Below are positions 33,901-42,403 of a stretch of 64,000 nt of DNA, in pieces. The position numbers and the translations under genes were made by a program. Source of the stretch: Anaerolineae bacterium (GTDB taxonomy: Bacteria > Chloroflexota > Anaerolineae > Promineifilales > Promineifilaceae). Under the pieces are notes generated by a model. That model was not told where the DNA came from, made no database searches, and saw only the letters and a list, made by a program, of their open reading frames with translations. Positions within the stretch are counted from its first letter, which is position 1. Every line of letters begins with the position of its first letter. The stretch lies in contig JADLAX010000052.1 in the NCBI GenBank assembly GCA_020848035.1, positions 1 through 64,000 of the forward strand, in the 5' to 3' direction.

Positions 33901-35982
33901 GGCCTGGGTCAGTTCTGGCGGAAGTCCCTGGCGGGGCAGCAGGCTGCTGCTGAACAGCGCTTCGCCCTGCTTGAGCTGGTGCAGCACCAGGTCTGGGGCG
34001 GGGGCGTAAAGCGGCAGGCGCAGCCGTTTGAGGGCGCTGCGCACGGGGGAGGTGGCGGGATGGGTAACGGCCGTTTCCACAAACAGCATCTCTGGTGGAT
34101 GTTGCAGCCACATTTGCCGTTCGGTTTCAGCGTTTTGCTGCGTCAGCTGGCCCACGGCAAAGGGCACCGTCAGGCACTGGTCGTTTTCGTTGAGCAGGAA
34201 CAGCACCGCGCGGTTGAAGTCCAGGCCGTAGGGTGAGGTAATGCCGGTGAGCGCCAGCTGCAAAATTCGTGCCTCAGACCATTCCCGGTGATGCAGCATT
34301 TGGGTCAACATCGTGTTGAGTCGGTTTAGTTTGGTGACACGCGTTTCGGCGGCGTAGAGCAGGCTGGCATAGTGGGCCCGCTCCTCAATGACGCGAGCGG
34401 CCTGCTGCAAAAAGCTGACGAGCTGCGTCACCTCGTCGCGCCGCTGGTAGGGGGAATTGGGGGCCACCAGTTTGCCTAACGAGACCAGCCCCAGCGGTTC
34501 GCCCGGTTTAAGCTCGGTGCGCAGCGGGATGAGCAGGCGCATGTCCTCTTCAACGGGCACGACGGTGTAATCTGCGCCGTGCAGGGCCTGCATTTCGGGG
34601 CCGTGTGGATTATGCAGCCGGTCTTCTTCGGCCATTTCGGCTCCGTCGGGGTAGAAGCAGTCGAGCTGGCTTTCCTGCCAGGTGTAGAGGCGCAAATCGC
34701 TGTTGGGGAAGGCGGCCGACAGCCCCTGGGCCAGGGTGCCAAACGCACCGATGGCGTTGTCGCTGGCGTGCATGGCGTTGAGAACGGCCGTAAACAAAGA
34801 CGGCCGTACCTGGTTATCCCCTTCGTTGAGGGCCCGACCCAAATATTCAAAGGCATGTCGCCAACGGCCGTTGACGGCATAAAAACCACCCACGCGCGCC
34901 GGGTCTAGATATTTTTGCAGCAGCTGGCCCCAAATTTCGTTCTTCAGGCAGTATTGGTCACCTTCTCGCTCAAAAATGCCGCTTAAGTCCAACAGGTTGG
35001 GGAAAACGTCTACGGGCAGCGACACCTGGCTGATGTGGATGGAGCCTTGCTCCAGCATCGTCAGGGTAGAGTGCAGCAAATGGGTGTCACTTTCCACATG
35101 GCGCAAAATTTCTTCGATTTTGGAATTGAGGGGATTGTTTAAGAAGGTGTCCACGGCGTCGGCGATTCGTGGCGGGGTGAGTTCGGTCTGGCCGCGCCGC
35201 CCCATTTGCTTGAGGCATTGGCCCAAAACTTGCTCCAGCAGGACCAGATCGCCGCCGGTCTGGCGCAGCAGCGTTTTCAGGGCCAGGGGGGAGGCCGTCA
35301 CCTCGGCCCGTTGACAGGCGGCCAGGGTGTAGGCCATCTGCTCTTCGGTATCCAGATCGTGAATCCAGACCAGGTTGGAGATGGGCAAGAAGCGGGTGGG
35401 GGCAACACGGCCGTTTGCCTCTAAATCCAGCGCCCCGCCGATAACGGCTAAAAATTTTGGGCTGCTGTGGTGGGAAACGGCCGTGTATAAATCGGCCAGC
35501 GTGTTGAGCAGCGCTAAAACGACGTTTGGCGGTGCGGCATTTAAATTATCGATAAACAGCACCAGCGGCTTGTCCAGCCGCCGTATCAGCATCATCATGC
35601 CTTCGCGGAACTCCCGCGATGTTTGCATCAGTTCGGGATCGGTGGGGGTGTCCATCGGGAAAAGCTCGCGCTGCAGCCAGCCAAACAGCGCGGCGTACAC
35701 GTCTACCTCGCTCAGCAGCAGCAAATCGGTCGATAGCTTGACCATGAAGCTGGCTTCCCGCACGTGGGGCAAATTATTGATGCTCAGGTACTGCACATTG
35801 TGCATACCGTGTTCCTGCACCAGCTGCGCCGCTCCCAGCATCAGGGCACTTTTGGAGCGCGAGCGCGGCCCCAACACGCGGGCACATCGGCCTGACTGCA
35901 CGGCCTGAAAAATGGCGTGCAAACATCCTTCTTTATAAACAGGCAGATGGGAAATCTGGTGATTGGGGTAGTGTAAACTCAT
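30937..35982 (-). CDS. Giant AAA - multi-GAF - histidine kinase
   Basis: 1,681 residues, no transmembrane segment seen. N-terminal AAA/STAND-like ATPase: P-loop GPRSRSKS at 38-45 and Walker B VLFIDNL with Asp145, then a helical arm to ~370. About six GAF-like sensor segments follow (roughly 395-530, 560-770, 790-960, 985-1135, 1140-1290, 1300-1450), each ending in the ...LL..FA...A.AL..AR helix typical of GAF linkers. The C-terminal kinase has an H-box GLVHDINNA (His1459), N-box NLLVNAF, G1 DNGKGI and G2 GVGLFH. It is a cytosolic multi-input sensor kinase whose output is probably the overlapping receiver fusion gene. A 265-base gap separates it from the NACHT gene upstream. Confidence 0.88.
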   Translation of the reverse strand: MSLHYPNHQISHLPVYKEGCLHAIFQAVQSGRCARVLGPRSRSKSALMLGAAQLVQEHGMHNVQYLSINNLPHVREASFMVKLSTDLLLLSEVDVYAALFGWLQRELFPMDTPTDPELMQTSREFREGMMMLIRRLDKPLVLFIDNLNAAPPNVVLALLNTLADLYTAVSHHSSPKFLAVIGGALDLEANGRVAPTRFLPISNLVWIHDLDTEEQMAYTLAACQRAEVTASPLALKTLLRQTGGDLVLLEQVLGQCLKQMGRRGQTELTPPRIADAVDTFLNNPLNSKIEEILRHVESDTHLLHSTLTMLEQGSIHISQVSLPVDVFPNLLDLSGIFEREGDQYCLKNEIWGQLLQKYLDPARVGGFYAVNGRWRHAFEYLGRALNEGDNQVRPSLFTAVLNAMHASDNAIGAFGTLAQGLSAAFPNSDLRLYTWQESQLDCFYPDGAEMAEEDRLHNPHGPEMQALHGADYTVVPVEEDMRLLIPLRTELKPGEPLGLVSLGKLVAPNSPYQRRDEVTQLVSFLQQAARVIEERAHYASLLYAAETRVTKLNRLNTMLTQMLHHREWSEARILQLALTGITSPYGLDFNRAVLFLLNENDQCLTVPFAVGQLTQQNAETERQMWLQHPPEMLFVETAVTHPATSPVRSALKRLRLPLYAPAPDLVLHQLKQGEALFSSSLLPRQGLPPELTQAIDTPAEFALAPLASGEHTFGLLYVDNKFSPDPISQEQFELLQTFVNQVALVLENARALVVERQRTTNWRQLLEIEKTLNNKVTQSVAELLETVVQSAKELFQADSVVVYPLQPSQGSQSYRYEPKEVTAVGTHTAVGPTDKPRPTKGLAATILQQGQITVSDVATAVAPKLRLAIETSTFLPREGIRAFTGIRLGSAVAPVGLLYLNWLHPHQLTDEQKTVLEVFANFVAIALPGARTYQQVQYNLDRRTLEMKGLDQLFASGAYFRSDEAVENGILLALRAAQGYTNAPRVLLVRDEPKGAWGIYQLSGSGKILSQQIDTLPGGLIAQAYTHGTTQVIANAGRPETGQFRTRFFPESRSALAVPVKVASNTLAVLYLESPEREGLKEHRRFLEKLAGRLAVNLEEADRSRTMRELRDLSQRLADEANLANLLAAILTQAQNALQAVDAIALYYQDPETMRYIATSVSSSQPQATAVPLPGKPNQIVMSAWDLPGGKFIANIEKTPQLRQAFLATNRYVATAVLPLEVGQNRVGCMFFGYKFQNPFSEGDRGTLELFAQMAALAILRARLHTEAEQRQQRLDTVSHITPIISASVEIDPIFRNLIQEILAAFPKANNACIVEHLPDKNEVAVTSNTQQFYRIDVPLLEHETFRTRLDKRRGVAGRVLATGKPSLVDDVSRDLDYIPAVTTTQSQIGIPIMIDDVVTYVLLVESDELAAFTIEDQELLVTLAKHVALAVKNARQFKHARALELTRRTAMMATGLVHDINNAVAAFPDLVDEIAYKYANKRDISAPLANLQKSAMITDKISGRLKDFVFTGEYKPELNEVSTLVQDAIDQSKPQKPPHVTIVKEIAPNLPKVQADSLWIELLLKNLLVNAFTAVPTDREGLVTVTAVADDHHVHLHVQDNGKGIAKELQENVFNFGTSTKSDADHKMHGVGLFHCQLIAQVHHGTLHLDSEPGQGTTFTLSLPLHTSKEPAAQEGLVNA

Positions 35983-36247
35983 TCTTTTGTACTCCCCTAC
36001 GGCGCAGCAGGGAATGCATCAATGCCAAACGGTAGGACTCGGCGTCTTGCTAAATTGACTCATTGAGCCACAACTTCTTCAAAAAGGATCAAGGACGAAC
36101 TGTTACAGCGAAGGAAGGTACGTTCTCCAGCCAGGATCATAACCAACTTGCCGTGAGTCTATTTTAGGGTCCTACTGGGCCAGTAACCTGACAAAAATGT
36201 GATAGAAAAATGGTTGCCAGCTTACAGAAATGACAAACGGCCGTTGG

Positions 36248-39037
36248 TTATGCCACCGTCTCGCGCACAATGCGGATGCCTTCCAGGGCCGGAATGCGAT
36301 TTAGTTTGGGGGAACGGCCGTCTAATATGGCCATATCCACGTACAAATCCACCAGAATTTGCAGTAGTTCCAGCACCTGGCGCCGGTTGGCGGCGTTTTT
36401 GCCCTTGCCCGAATGGTTTTGCAGCAGCGTCAGGCTGTGGTGCAGCGCCTGGATGCGCAGCCGGTCGCGGGCGTAGCTGCGTTTGTGTTTCAGATCATTC
36501 AGCAGCGTCTGGCCGGCATGCAGGGCCAGGCTCAGGTGGCGCACCAGCTCGCGGTGAGACAAAAACTCAGATTGGAGGTTGTGCTGCGTGGGGTCCAGCT
36601 GCTCTCTGGCGCGGGCCAGAGCGTTCATAAGCTGCTGCATGGTGCCAGAAAATTCTTCGGCAAAAGGCAGGCTTTCCAAAGAAATGGTCAGCTGATTGGC
36701 CAGGTTGATAATTTCTTCCAACAGGGGCCGCTGCCGGGCGGAGCGGGTGGGGTTGTCCACATGGGCTTTGGTGTTCAGCAGGGCGTGTTCCATTTCGGTG
36801 GCCAGCCCTTGCGCTGTGCGATCCTGCACCAGGCTAAAGAAACGGCTGATTTCCGCCCCATCATCGGCACTAAACGGCAGCCGCCGATCCAGGTCCAGCA
36901 GCGAGTGGGCGCGCCGTTTGGCCCGCTCCAGCACGATCTGGCGCAGCCGCTCGCTGGCGGGGTGGTTGGTGTCCAGCTCGGGTACGATGAGCCAGTCATC
37001 CAGCAGCTTGTGCTCAATCTGCCACTGGAGCGACTGGATCAGGATGACATCTTCAGCCAGTTGTGGGGCGGGGGTCAGCTCAAAACGGCCGTCCTTAAAA
37101 TACCAATAGCCCGTGGTGGCGTCGTTGGGGGCTGTGGAGGGCGCATTGAGGGGATGGCGCGTGGTTTCCTGGGCGGTGGGCAGGCGAAAGCGCCAGGGGC
37201 CGATTTCTCGTTCGGTGAGCCAGTTACAAAATGCCTGGGCGTCAGACGGCCGTACCCCGGCGGCGGGCAGCTGGCCTTCACCGCTGGCAAACTGCATCTC
37301 CCGCCAATGATCCGGTTGGCGGTAGCTGCCCTGGGCTCGCAGCTCGTCCAGGAAAAGCTGGTATTCGGCCTGGGTCACCAGCGAGCTGTCGGCGTAGGTG
37401 CTTTCATCCAGGCGCACCAGGCGGCGCAGGCGCAGCTGGAGCAGCACCTCCGCGCCAATGCGGCGGATTTCTGGATTGTCATTTTCCAGGCTGTGCACCA
37501 ACTCGGCGGGAATCCTGCGGAAGTCATCTTCCACTTCCAGCGCTTCCTCGATGCATTCGACGGCGAGGGTGAGGGCGGGGATGGAAGCGGTTTCGCGCAT
37601 GACGCAGGCGCGGATGATGTTGGTGGCGTTGGTTTGGGCGGCGTAGAGGCGAATGGTTTCATGCCACCAGGGATCATCAACATGGTCCAGCAGCACCTTT
37701 TCCAGCCGCTGGTCTTTGAGGTGAACGGCCGTTAAATACTCCTGGAACGTCTGGTGGGCAAAGCTGTACACCCCGGCCGTGTGCTCAATGAGCAGGCCGC
37801 TGGTCTCGGCGATCATTTGCAGGAACTGCTCGCTGGAGGTTTGTGGGTGCACCCGTTTGATGGCCGGGTCAACGATGTCGGCGGCGTCGGCGCGGGTGAT
37901 GTTGCGCAGGTTGCGCCGCATCATTTCAAAGGCCAGGTTTTGCAGCACGCGCTTTTTTTGCGAGGGCGACAGTTCGTAGGTAATGCCACGCGCTTCGTGC
38001 CGCTTGCCCAGGAAAACGTCGGAAATTTCGTGGTAGAGCGCCACCCGCTGGTCGGGCAAGGTGTTGCGGTAGCGGTGAACGGTGGCAATCATTGTCAGCA
38101 GCAGGGGGTTGACGCCCATTTCTAGCAGGGCAGGTGTCTGGCGCAGACGGCGCAGCAGGTCGGTGGCGCGTCCGGTGGCATCACGGCGCACGCCTTCATC
38201 GTCGCGCCCCTGGGTTTTGACCTCGTTGGCGGCATACCAGCCGGTGACAAACTGGCGCACCTGTTCCAGGGTAAACGGTTTGACTTCCAGCAGCAGGGCA
38301 TCGGGCAGGGGGTTGCTGGCGTAGCCAAACGGCCGTGAGGTAATGACAAACTGGTTGGTGGGGTGCAGCCGCATCTGGCGCTGTACCCAGCTGACCACCT
38401 GCTGGCGCAGCGTGGGGTCGGCCACTTCGTCCAATCCATCGAGCATGATGAGGCAACGGCCGTTGTTTAAATCATGCCCCAGCCAATTCAGCGGTACGGT
38501 GATCTGGCGGCTCCGGAACAAGGCGTGCAGTGCCTGGAGCAGGCTGTAGTGCGGATTTTGGCCCACATGCTGGGCCACATCACGCGAGTACAAAAAGATC
38601 GGCGTTTTGGCCAGCCGGGGTGCGTCCTGGGTGGGGGTGGTGAGCGTCAGGGTGATGTGTTTGAGCAGGGTTGTTTTGCCCGTGCCCGGCGCGCCGAGCA
38701 GTACCAGGTTGGGCGGGTACTCCTCCTGGCGCAGCAAAAAGCGCCAGATCGAATGCCGTTCTTCCGGCCCGGTTTTGCGCAAGGCCGGGATGGGGTTGGC
38801 CGAAACCGTTTGCTGTGTGGGGGTCAGCCCGACATCGACAAAGACGTGGGCCAGGTTTAGCGTGGCCTCACCCGGTGCCGCAATGCCTTTGACATCAAAG
38901 TTGCGGTGCTGGAAGTACAGGTCTTTGAGATATTCCGAACGATCGAAATCGTCGGGTTTGGCTTCTGGCGCGCCAAACAAATCACGAATTGCCTGGAAGG
39001 GTGACCAATAGTTGAATGGACGTTTATTTTGAGCCAT
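36248..39037 (-). CDS. NACHT NTPase with FGE/SUMF1-like domain
   Basis: 929 residues. A short N-terminal region (~1-100) precedes the NACHT domain: P-loop GAPGTGKTT at 115-123, Walker B LIMLDGLDE with Asp200, VITSRPFGY sensor, and the helical FAHQTFQEYLTA block at 426-437. HEAT-like helices follow to ~540. Residues ~553-650 resemble the formylglycine-generating-enzyme/SUMF1 fold (SLVTQAEYQLFLDEL, then RPSDAQAFCNWLTE and RFRLPTAQET), which often serves as a ligand-binding module. The last ~230 residues are helical. I start at ATG 39037 (MAQNKRPF) instead of the TTG 11 codons earlier. NACHT proteins with such tails act in bacterial conflict and signalling systems. It heads the four-gene cluster. 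Confidence 0.85.
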   Translation of the reverse strand: MAQNKRPFNYWSPFQAIRDLFGAPEAKPDDFDRSEYLKDLYFQHRNFDVKGIAAPGEATLNLAHVFVDVGLTPTQQTVSANPIPALRKTGPEERHSIWRFLLRQEEYPPNLVLLGAPGTGKTTLLKHITLTLTTPTQDAPRLAKTPIFLYSRDVAQHVGQNPHYSLLQALHALFRSRQITVPLNWLGHDLNNGRCLIMLDGLDEVADPTLRQQVVSWVQRQMRLHPTNQFVITSRPFGYASNPLPDALLLEVKPFTLEQVRQFVTGWYAANEVKTQGRDDEGVRRDATGRATDLLRRLRQTPALLEMGVNPLLLTMIATVHRYRNTLPDQRVALYHEISDVFLGKRHEARGITYELSPSQKKRVLQNLAFEMMRRNLRNITRADAADIVDPAIKRVHPQTSSEQFLQMIAETSGLLIEHTAGVYSFAHQTFQEYLTAVHLKDQRLEKVLLDHVDDPWWHETIRLYAAQTNATNIIRACVMRETASIPALTLAVECIEEALEVEDDFRRIPAELVHSLENDNPEIRRIGAEVLLQLRLRRLVRLDESTYADSSLVTQAEYQLFLDELRAQGSYRQPDHWREMQFASGEGQLPAAGVRPSDAQAFCNWLTEREIGPWRFRLPTAQETTRHPLNAPSTAPNDATTGYWYFKDGRFELTPAPQLAEDVILIQSLQWQIEHKLLDDWLIVPELDTNHPASERLRQIVLERAKRRAHSLLDLDRRLPFSADDGAEISRFFSLVQDRTAQGLATEMEHALLNTKAHVDNPTRSARQRPLLEEIINLANQLTISLESLPFAEEFSGTMQQLMNALARAREQLDPTQHNLQSEFLSHRELVRHLSLALHAGQTLLNDLKHKRSYARDRLRIQALHHSLTLLQNHSGKGKNAANRRQVLELLQILVDLYVDMAILDGRSPKLNRIPALEGIRIVRETVA

Positions 39038-39204
39038 GACGGAACTGCTATTAGCGACTGGCAAACGCAAAGTCGAGCTTGTCTGGTGGGAACTAAGACC
39101 CTGTCACTGGGCGGACACACGGGGCGATAGGACCCGTTTGGATTCAGGAACTACAGTCGGAACAATAAGGCTATTATGGCACTAAATGATGAAATCGCAA
39201 ATCG

Positions 39205-39246
39205 TTTTTAATTGTCAATGGCCAATGGTCAATTGTTAATGGGAGA
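39205..39246. repeat. Heptamer-periodic repeat
   Basis: ATTGTCA, ATGGCCA, ATGGTCA, ATTGTTA, ATGGG in tandem, within the 337-base gap upstream of the NACHT gene. The remaining part of that gap holds the repeat 39278-39362 and no gene. Confidence 0.55.
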
Positions 39247-39277
39247 GGACTTACTCTGGAGCTTGGTTAGAAGCAGG

Positions 39278-39362
39278 TTACACGGAGTTGCACAGAGGAG
39301 GCACAGAGGGACACAGAGAGCTTAGGAAAATCTCGGCGCTCTCTGCGTTCTCTGCGGTGAAA
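39278..39362. repeat. CACAGAG-type repeat with inverted end
   Basis: CACGGAGTTGCACAGAGG, AGGCACAGAGGGACACAGAG, and then inverted CTCTCTGCGTTCTCTGCGG. Related to 7308-7331. Confidence 0.6.
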
Positions 39363-39374
39363 ATTTATAGGGGG

Positions 39375-40277
39375 TTAACGGCCGTTCCCTTCCGCCATCA
39401 TCCCCAACGCAAATGCACCCAGTACACCCGCCTGGTTGCCCAGGGCCGGGGGCACGATGTAGGTGTTGATGTTGTCCAGGATGGTGGGGGACTGGACGTA
39501 GCCGTTGAGCGCCTCCAGCGTTTTCTGGCGCACCAGAGGGAAAAGCTGCGGCTGTTCCATCACGCCGCCGCCCAAAATGATGCGCTGCGGCGACAGGGTG
39601 CAGATGATGCTGCGCATCGCCTGGCCAATGTAGTGGGCTTCCAGTTCCCAGGCGGGATGATTTTCAGGCAGATCCTGGCCTTTGGTTTGCCAGCGTGCTT
39701 CGATGGCGGGGCCAGCGGCCATGCCTTCGAAGCAGTCGCCGTGGTAGGGGCATTTGCCGGGGTAGGGGTCGGCCTGCCAGTCGTGGGGCAGGCTGATGTG
39801 GCCCATTTCGGGGTGAAGCAGGCCATGGAGGAGACGGCCGTTTACCACCGCCCCCCCGCCAATGCCCGTGCCAATCGTGAAATAAACAAAGGTGTCCAGC
39901 CCTTGGGCCGCGCCCCAGCGCCCTTCGCTGAGGGCCGCGCCGTTGACGTCCGTATCGAAGCCGATGGGCACGTTGAAGGTGCGCTGGATGGGGCCAGCCA
40001 GGTCGGCATTGGCCCAGCCGGGCTTGGGCGTGGTGGTGATGTGGCCAAAGGCGGGCGAATCGCGGTGGGGGTCCAGCGGCCCGAACGAGGCAATGCCGAT
40101 GGCCGCCAGCGGGCCGCGCTCGCCAATTTGCGCCTGGAAGAAGTCGATGGCGCGTTGGATCGTTTCTGCCGGGGTGGTGGTGGGGAAGCGCACCTCGGCC
40201 TGGATGTCGCCGGGGCCAGTGCCGACGGCGCAGACAATTTTGGTGCCGCCTGCTTCGATTCCGCCGTAGAGAGTCAT
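39375..40277 (-). CDS. ROK-family fructokinase
   Basis: 300 residues. The N-terminal phosphate loop GIEAGGTKIVCAVG and the GTGIGGG motif define the ROK sugar-kinase family. The zinc-binding segment here is a His in EMGHISL followed by CPYHGDCFEGMAAGPA, the variant typical of fructokinases and not glucokinases or repressors. It phosphorylates fructose to fructose-6-phosphate. AGGAGG precedes the ATG at 40277; the open frame extends 142 codons upstream as antisense of the next gene and is not coding. It follows amylosucrase, whose reaction releases fructose, so the roles fit. Confidence 0.88.
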   Translation of the reverse strand: MTLYGGIEAGGTKIVCAVGTGPGDIQAEVRFPTTTPAETIQRAIDFFQAQIGERGPLAAIGIASFGPLDPHRDSPAFGHITTTPKPGWANADLAGPIQRTFNVPIGFDTDVNGAALSEGRWGAAQGLDTFVYFTIGTGIGGGAVVNGRLLHGLLHPEMGHISLPHDWQADPYPGKCPYHGDCFEGMAAGPAIEARWQTKGQDLPENHPAWELEAHYIGQAMRSIICTLSPQRIILGGGVMEQPQLFPLVRQKTLEALNGYVQSPTILDNINTYIVPPALGNQAGVLGAFALGMMAEGNGR

Positions 40278-40305
40278 GTGAGTCCTCCTGAGATTGCTTT
40301 TTTCT

Positions 40306-40405
40306 CGTGCCAACGGTCTCCGTTGGCACGCATTTTGGGACGCTCTGCGTCCCCTCGGCGCGGAGCGCCGGTTAGCGCATTCCACGCGGAGCGTGGAACG
40401 AGAGA
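40306..40405. repeat. Cluster of small GC hairpins
   Basis: Four consecutive hairpins: GTGCCAACGG-TCT-CCGTTGGCAC, GGGACGCTCTGCGTCCC, CGGCGCGGAGCGCCG and TTCCACGCGGAGCGTGGAA. It fills the gap between amylosucrase and fructokinase and looks like a composite palindromic repeat. Confidence 0.7.
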
Positions 40406-40408
40406 TGG

Positions 40409-42355
40409 TTAAGGTGCTTGCTGCAGCCAGACGGCCTGGTAAGGCTCCAGGGTTAGGTCTTGCCACATGTCGATGGGGTGTTCGGTGAGGCGGTTGATGA
40501 GCAGGCCGGTGAAGCCCAACTCGCGCAGCCGGTGGCGGCTGACGGTCTGGTGGGCTTCGGTGACGTTGGCCAGGATGAGCAGCCGCCCGCGTGGATTGTC
40601 GCGCAGCAGACCAAAGACGTGGTCGTTGTAGGTCCAGATGGGGTAAACGGCCGTTTCCGCATGCAGCACCGCCGTCCGTTTTCGCGCGGCAACCAGTTGA
40701 CATAAGCCCTGGTAGATGCGCCCGGTGATGGTGTGGGGATCGTGCCGTTCGGCGGCTTTGTCCCAGTTCATAAACGGCCGATGAATCCAGCGGCTGTCGT
40801 TAGCCAGGTCCGGGTTGTCCAGGTAGCTATGGTCGTTGAGCAGGCCAATTTCGTCGCCCATGTAGAGGAGCGGGATGCCGCCGTAGGCAAAGATGAGGTT
40901 GTGCAGCAGCAGGATGCGGCGGATGGCGAGTTCGACGTTGGACCAATTGGCGTTGGTAACGGCCGTTTCCAATCCCGCCAACGACGCCAGTGAACCATTC
41001 ACCCGCCGGTCGTTGTTTTTAGGGTTAAATTGGAAGGTGGTGCCTGCGGCAAAGCTACCTTCAAACCGCCCCGTGTAAAAATCGCTGAGGAAGGTGCGAT
41101 GGGCGTAGCCATCCAGCCCCACCTGTGCCGCGTCCTCTTCGGTGATGGCCCAGCCGATGTCGTCGTGGCAGCGCACGTAGGTGACCCAGCTGGCCCCCGA
41201 CGGAATGAGCGGCATGTTTTGCAGTGCCTTGGTGGCCAGGACTGCTTTGCGCTCCGCCAGGCAGCTCCACAAAACAACCATCAGCACGTTGTGGTAGGCC
41301 AGGTGGCACTCCTTGTTGGCCGCCACGCCGCGCCCCAGGTAGGGGATGAGCTGCGGCGGCGAGACAATCGCTTCGGCCTTGAGCAGCAAGCCAGGGGCGG
41401 CCAAGCGGCTGAGGGCGCGGAACGCTTGCAGCAGTAGATGGGCTTCGGGCTGGTTTTCGCAGTCGGTGCCCAGCCGCTTCCACATGAAAGCGACGGCATC
41501 GAGCCGCAAGATCTCCACGCCCTGGTTGGCCAGGTAAAGCATAATTTCCAGCATTTCGGTAAAAACGGCCGGGTTTTGGTAGTTCAAATCCCACTGGTAT
41601 TCGTTGAAGGTGGTCCAGACCCATTTTTGCAGGTCGTCGTAGTAGGTGAAGCTGCCGGACTTGAAGTCGGGGAAGATTTCGCGCAGGGTAGCTTCGTAGG
41701 CGTCGGGCAGGGTGCGGTCGGGGAACATGAAGTAGTAGTTTTGGTAGGTGGGGTCTCCGGCGCGGGCTTTGTTGGCCCAGTCGTGCTCCTTGGCGGTGTG
41801 GTTGCACACCAGGTCGATGCACAGGCTGATGTTGTTGTGGCGCAGCTGGCTGGCCAGGTGGGCCAGATCGGCCATGCTGCCCAGCCGGGCATCGACCTGC
41901 CGGTAATCCATGACGGCATAGCCGCCGTCGTTGGCGGCGGGGCGGGGCTGGAGCAGGGGCATCAGGTGCAGGTAGGTGACGCCCAGCTCGTTGAGGTAGT
42001 CTATTTTGCTGGCCACGCCGTTGAGGTCCCCGGCGAAGCGGTCGGTGTAGGCGACGTAGCCGAGCATCGCTGGTTTTTGGTACCAGTCGGGCTGGAGCAG
42101 CCGCTTTTCGTCGAGCAGGTGCAGGTCGTTGGGCCGTTCAGCGTAGGCCCGGCCGATGCGGGCGATGGTGTCGGCCAGCCACGGTTCGAAGGTGGGTAGG
42201 TGGCCGTAGAGGTGTGTTAACGGCCGTATTAAATCATCCCAATACACGTCCAGCCGCTGAAAAAACTGGTTTTGCCGGTACTTGTACAGTTTGGCAAAGA
42301 TTGGGTCTTGGGAAAGTTGTTGTTTGATTTGGTTTTGGATGGAAGTCGCGATCAT
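40409..42355 (-). CDS. Amylosucrase (GH13 subfamily 4 type)
   Basis: 648 residues, the length of amylosucrases (~630-650). The N-terminal helical domain (~1-90) typical of the subfamily precedes the barrel. Catalytic residues are the nucleophile in ILRLDAVAFMWK, acid/base in LLKAEAIVSP and the third Asp in VRCHDDIGW, the HDDIGW form being characteristic of amylosucrase/sucrose hydrolase. The enzyme splits sucrose and either builds alpha-1,4-glucan or releases glucose, with fructose as co-product. Fructokinase lies directly downstream. No strong ribosome-binding site precedes the ATG. Confidence 0.9.
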   Translation of the reverse strand: MIATSIQNQIKQQLSQDPIFAKLYKYRQNQFFQRLDVYWDDLIRPLTHLYGHLPTFEPWLADTIARIGRAYAERPNDLHLLDEKRLLQPDWYQKPAMLGYVAYTDRFAGDLNGVASKIDYLNELGVTYLHLMPLLQPRPAANDGGYAVMDYRQVDARLGSMADLAHLASQLRHNNISLCIDLVCNHTAKEHDWANKARAGDPTYQNYYFMFPDRTLPDAYEATLREIFPDFKSGSFTYYDDLQKWVWTTFNEYQWDLNYQNPAVFTEMLEIMLYLANQGVEILRLDAVAFMWKRLGTDCENQPEAHLLLQAFRALSRLAAPGLLLKAEAIVSPPQLIPYLGRGVAANKECHLAYHNVLMVVLWSCLAERKAVLATKALQNMPLIPSGASWVTYVRCHDDIGWAITEEDAAQVGLDGYAHRTFLSDFYTGRFEGSFAAGTTFQFNPKNNDRRVNGSLASLAGLETAVTNANWSNVELAIRRILLLHNLIFAYGGIPLLYMGDEIGLLNDHSYLDNPDLANDSRWIHRPFMNWDKAAERHDPHTITGRIYQGLCQLVAARKRTAVLHAETAVYPIWTYNDHVFGLLRDNPRGRLLILANVTEAHQTVSRHRLRELGFTGLLINRLTEHPIDMWQDLTLEPYQAVWLQQAP

Positions 42356-42403
42356 AGATGGAAAAGGTAATTGGGTAATTGAGTAATTGGCTAACGGGTG
42401 AGT

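Noticed and set aside
30937..35982. Phytochrome-type chromophore binding in the GAF chain
   Set aside because: No Cys in the canonical chromophore position or PAS-GAF-PHY order could be recognised; the GAF-like segments are left without an assigned ligand.
36248..39037. Diversity-generating retroelement
   Set aside because: The FGE-like domain suggested it, but no reverse transcriptase, accessory gene or template repeat is present in the window.
40278..40703. 142-codon N-terminal extension of the ROK kinase frame
   Set aside because: Its translation is Arg/Pro/His-rich, overlaps the repeat cluster and the amylosucrase gene, while an AGGAGG site and a family-typical start exist at 40277.
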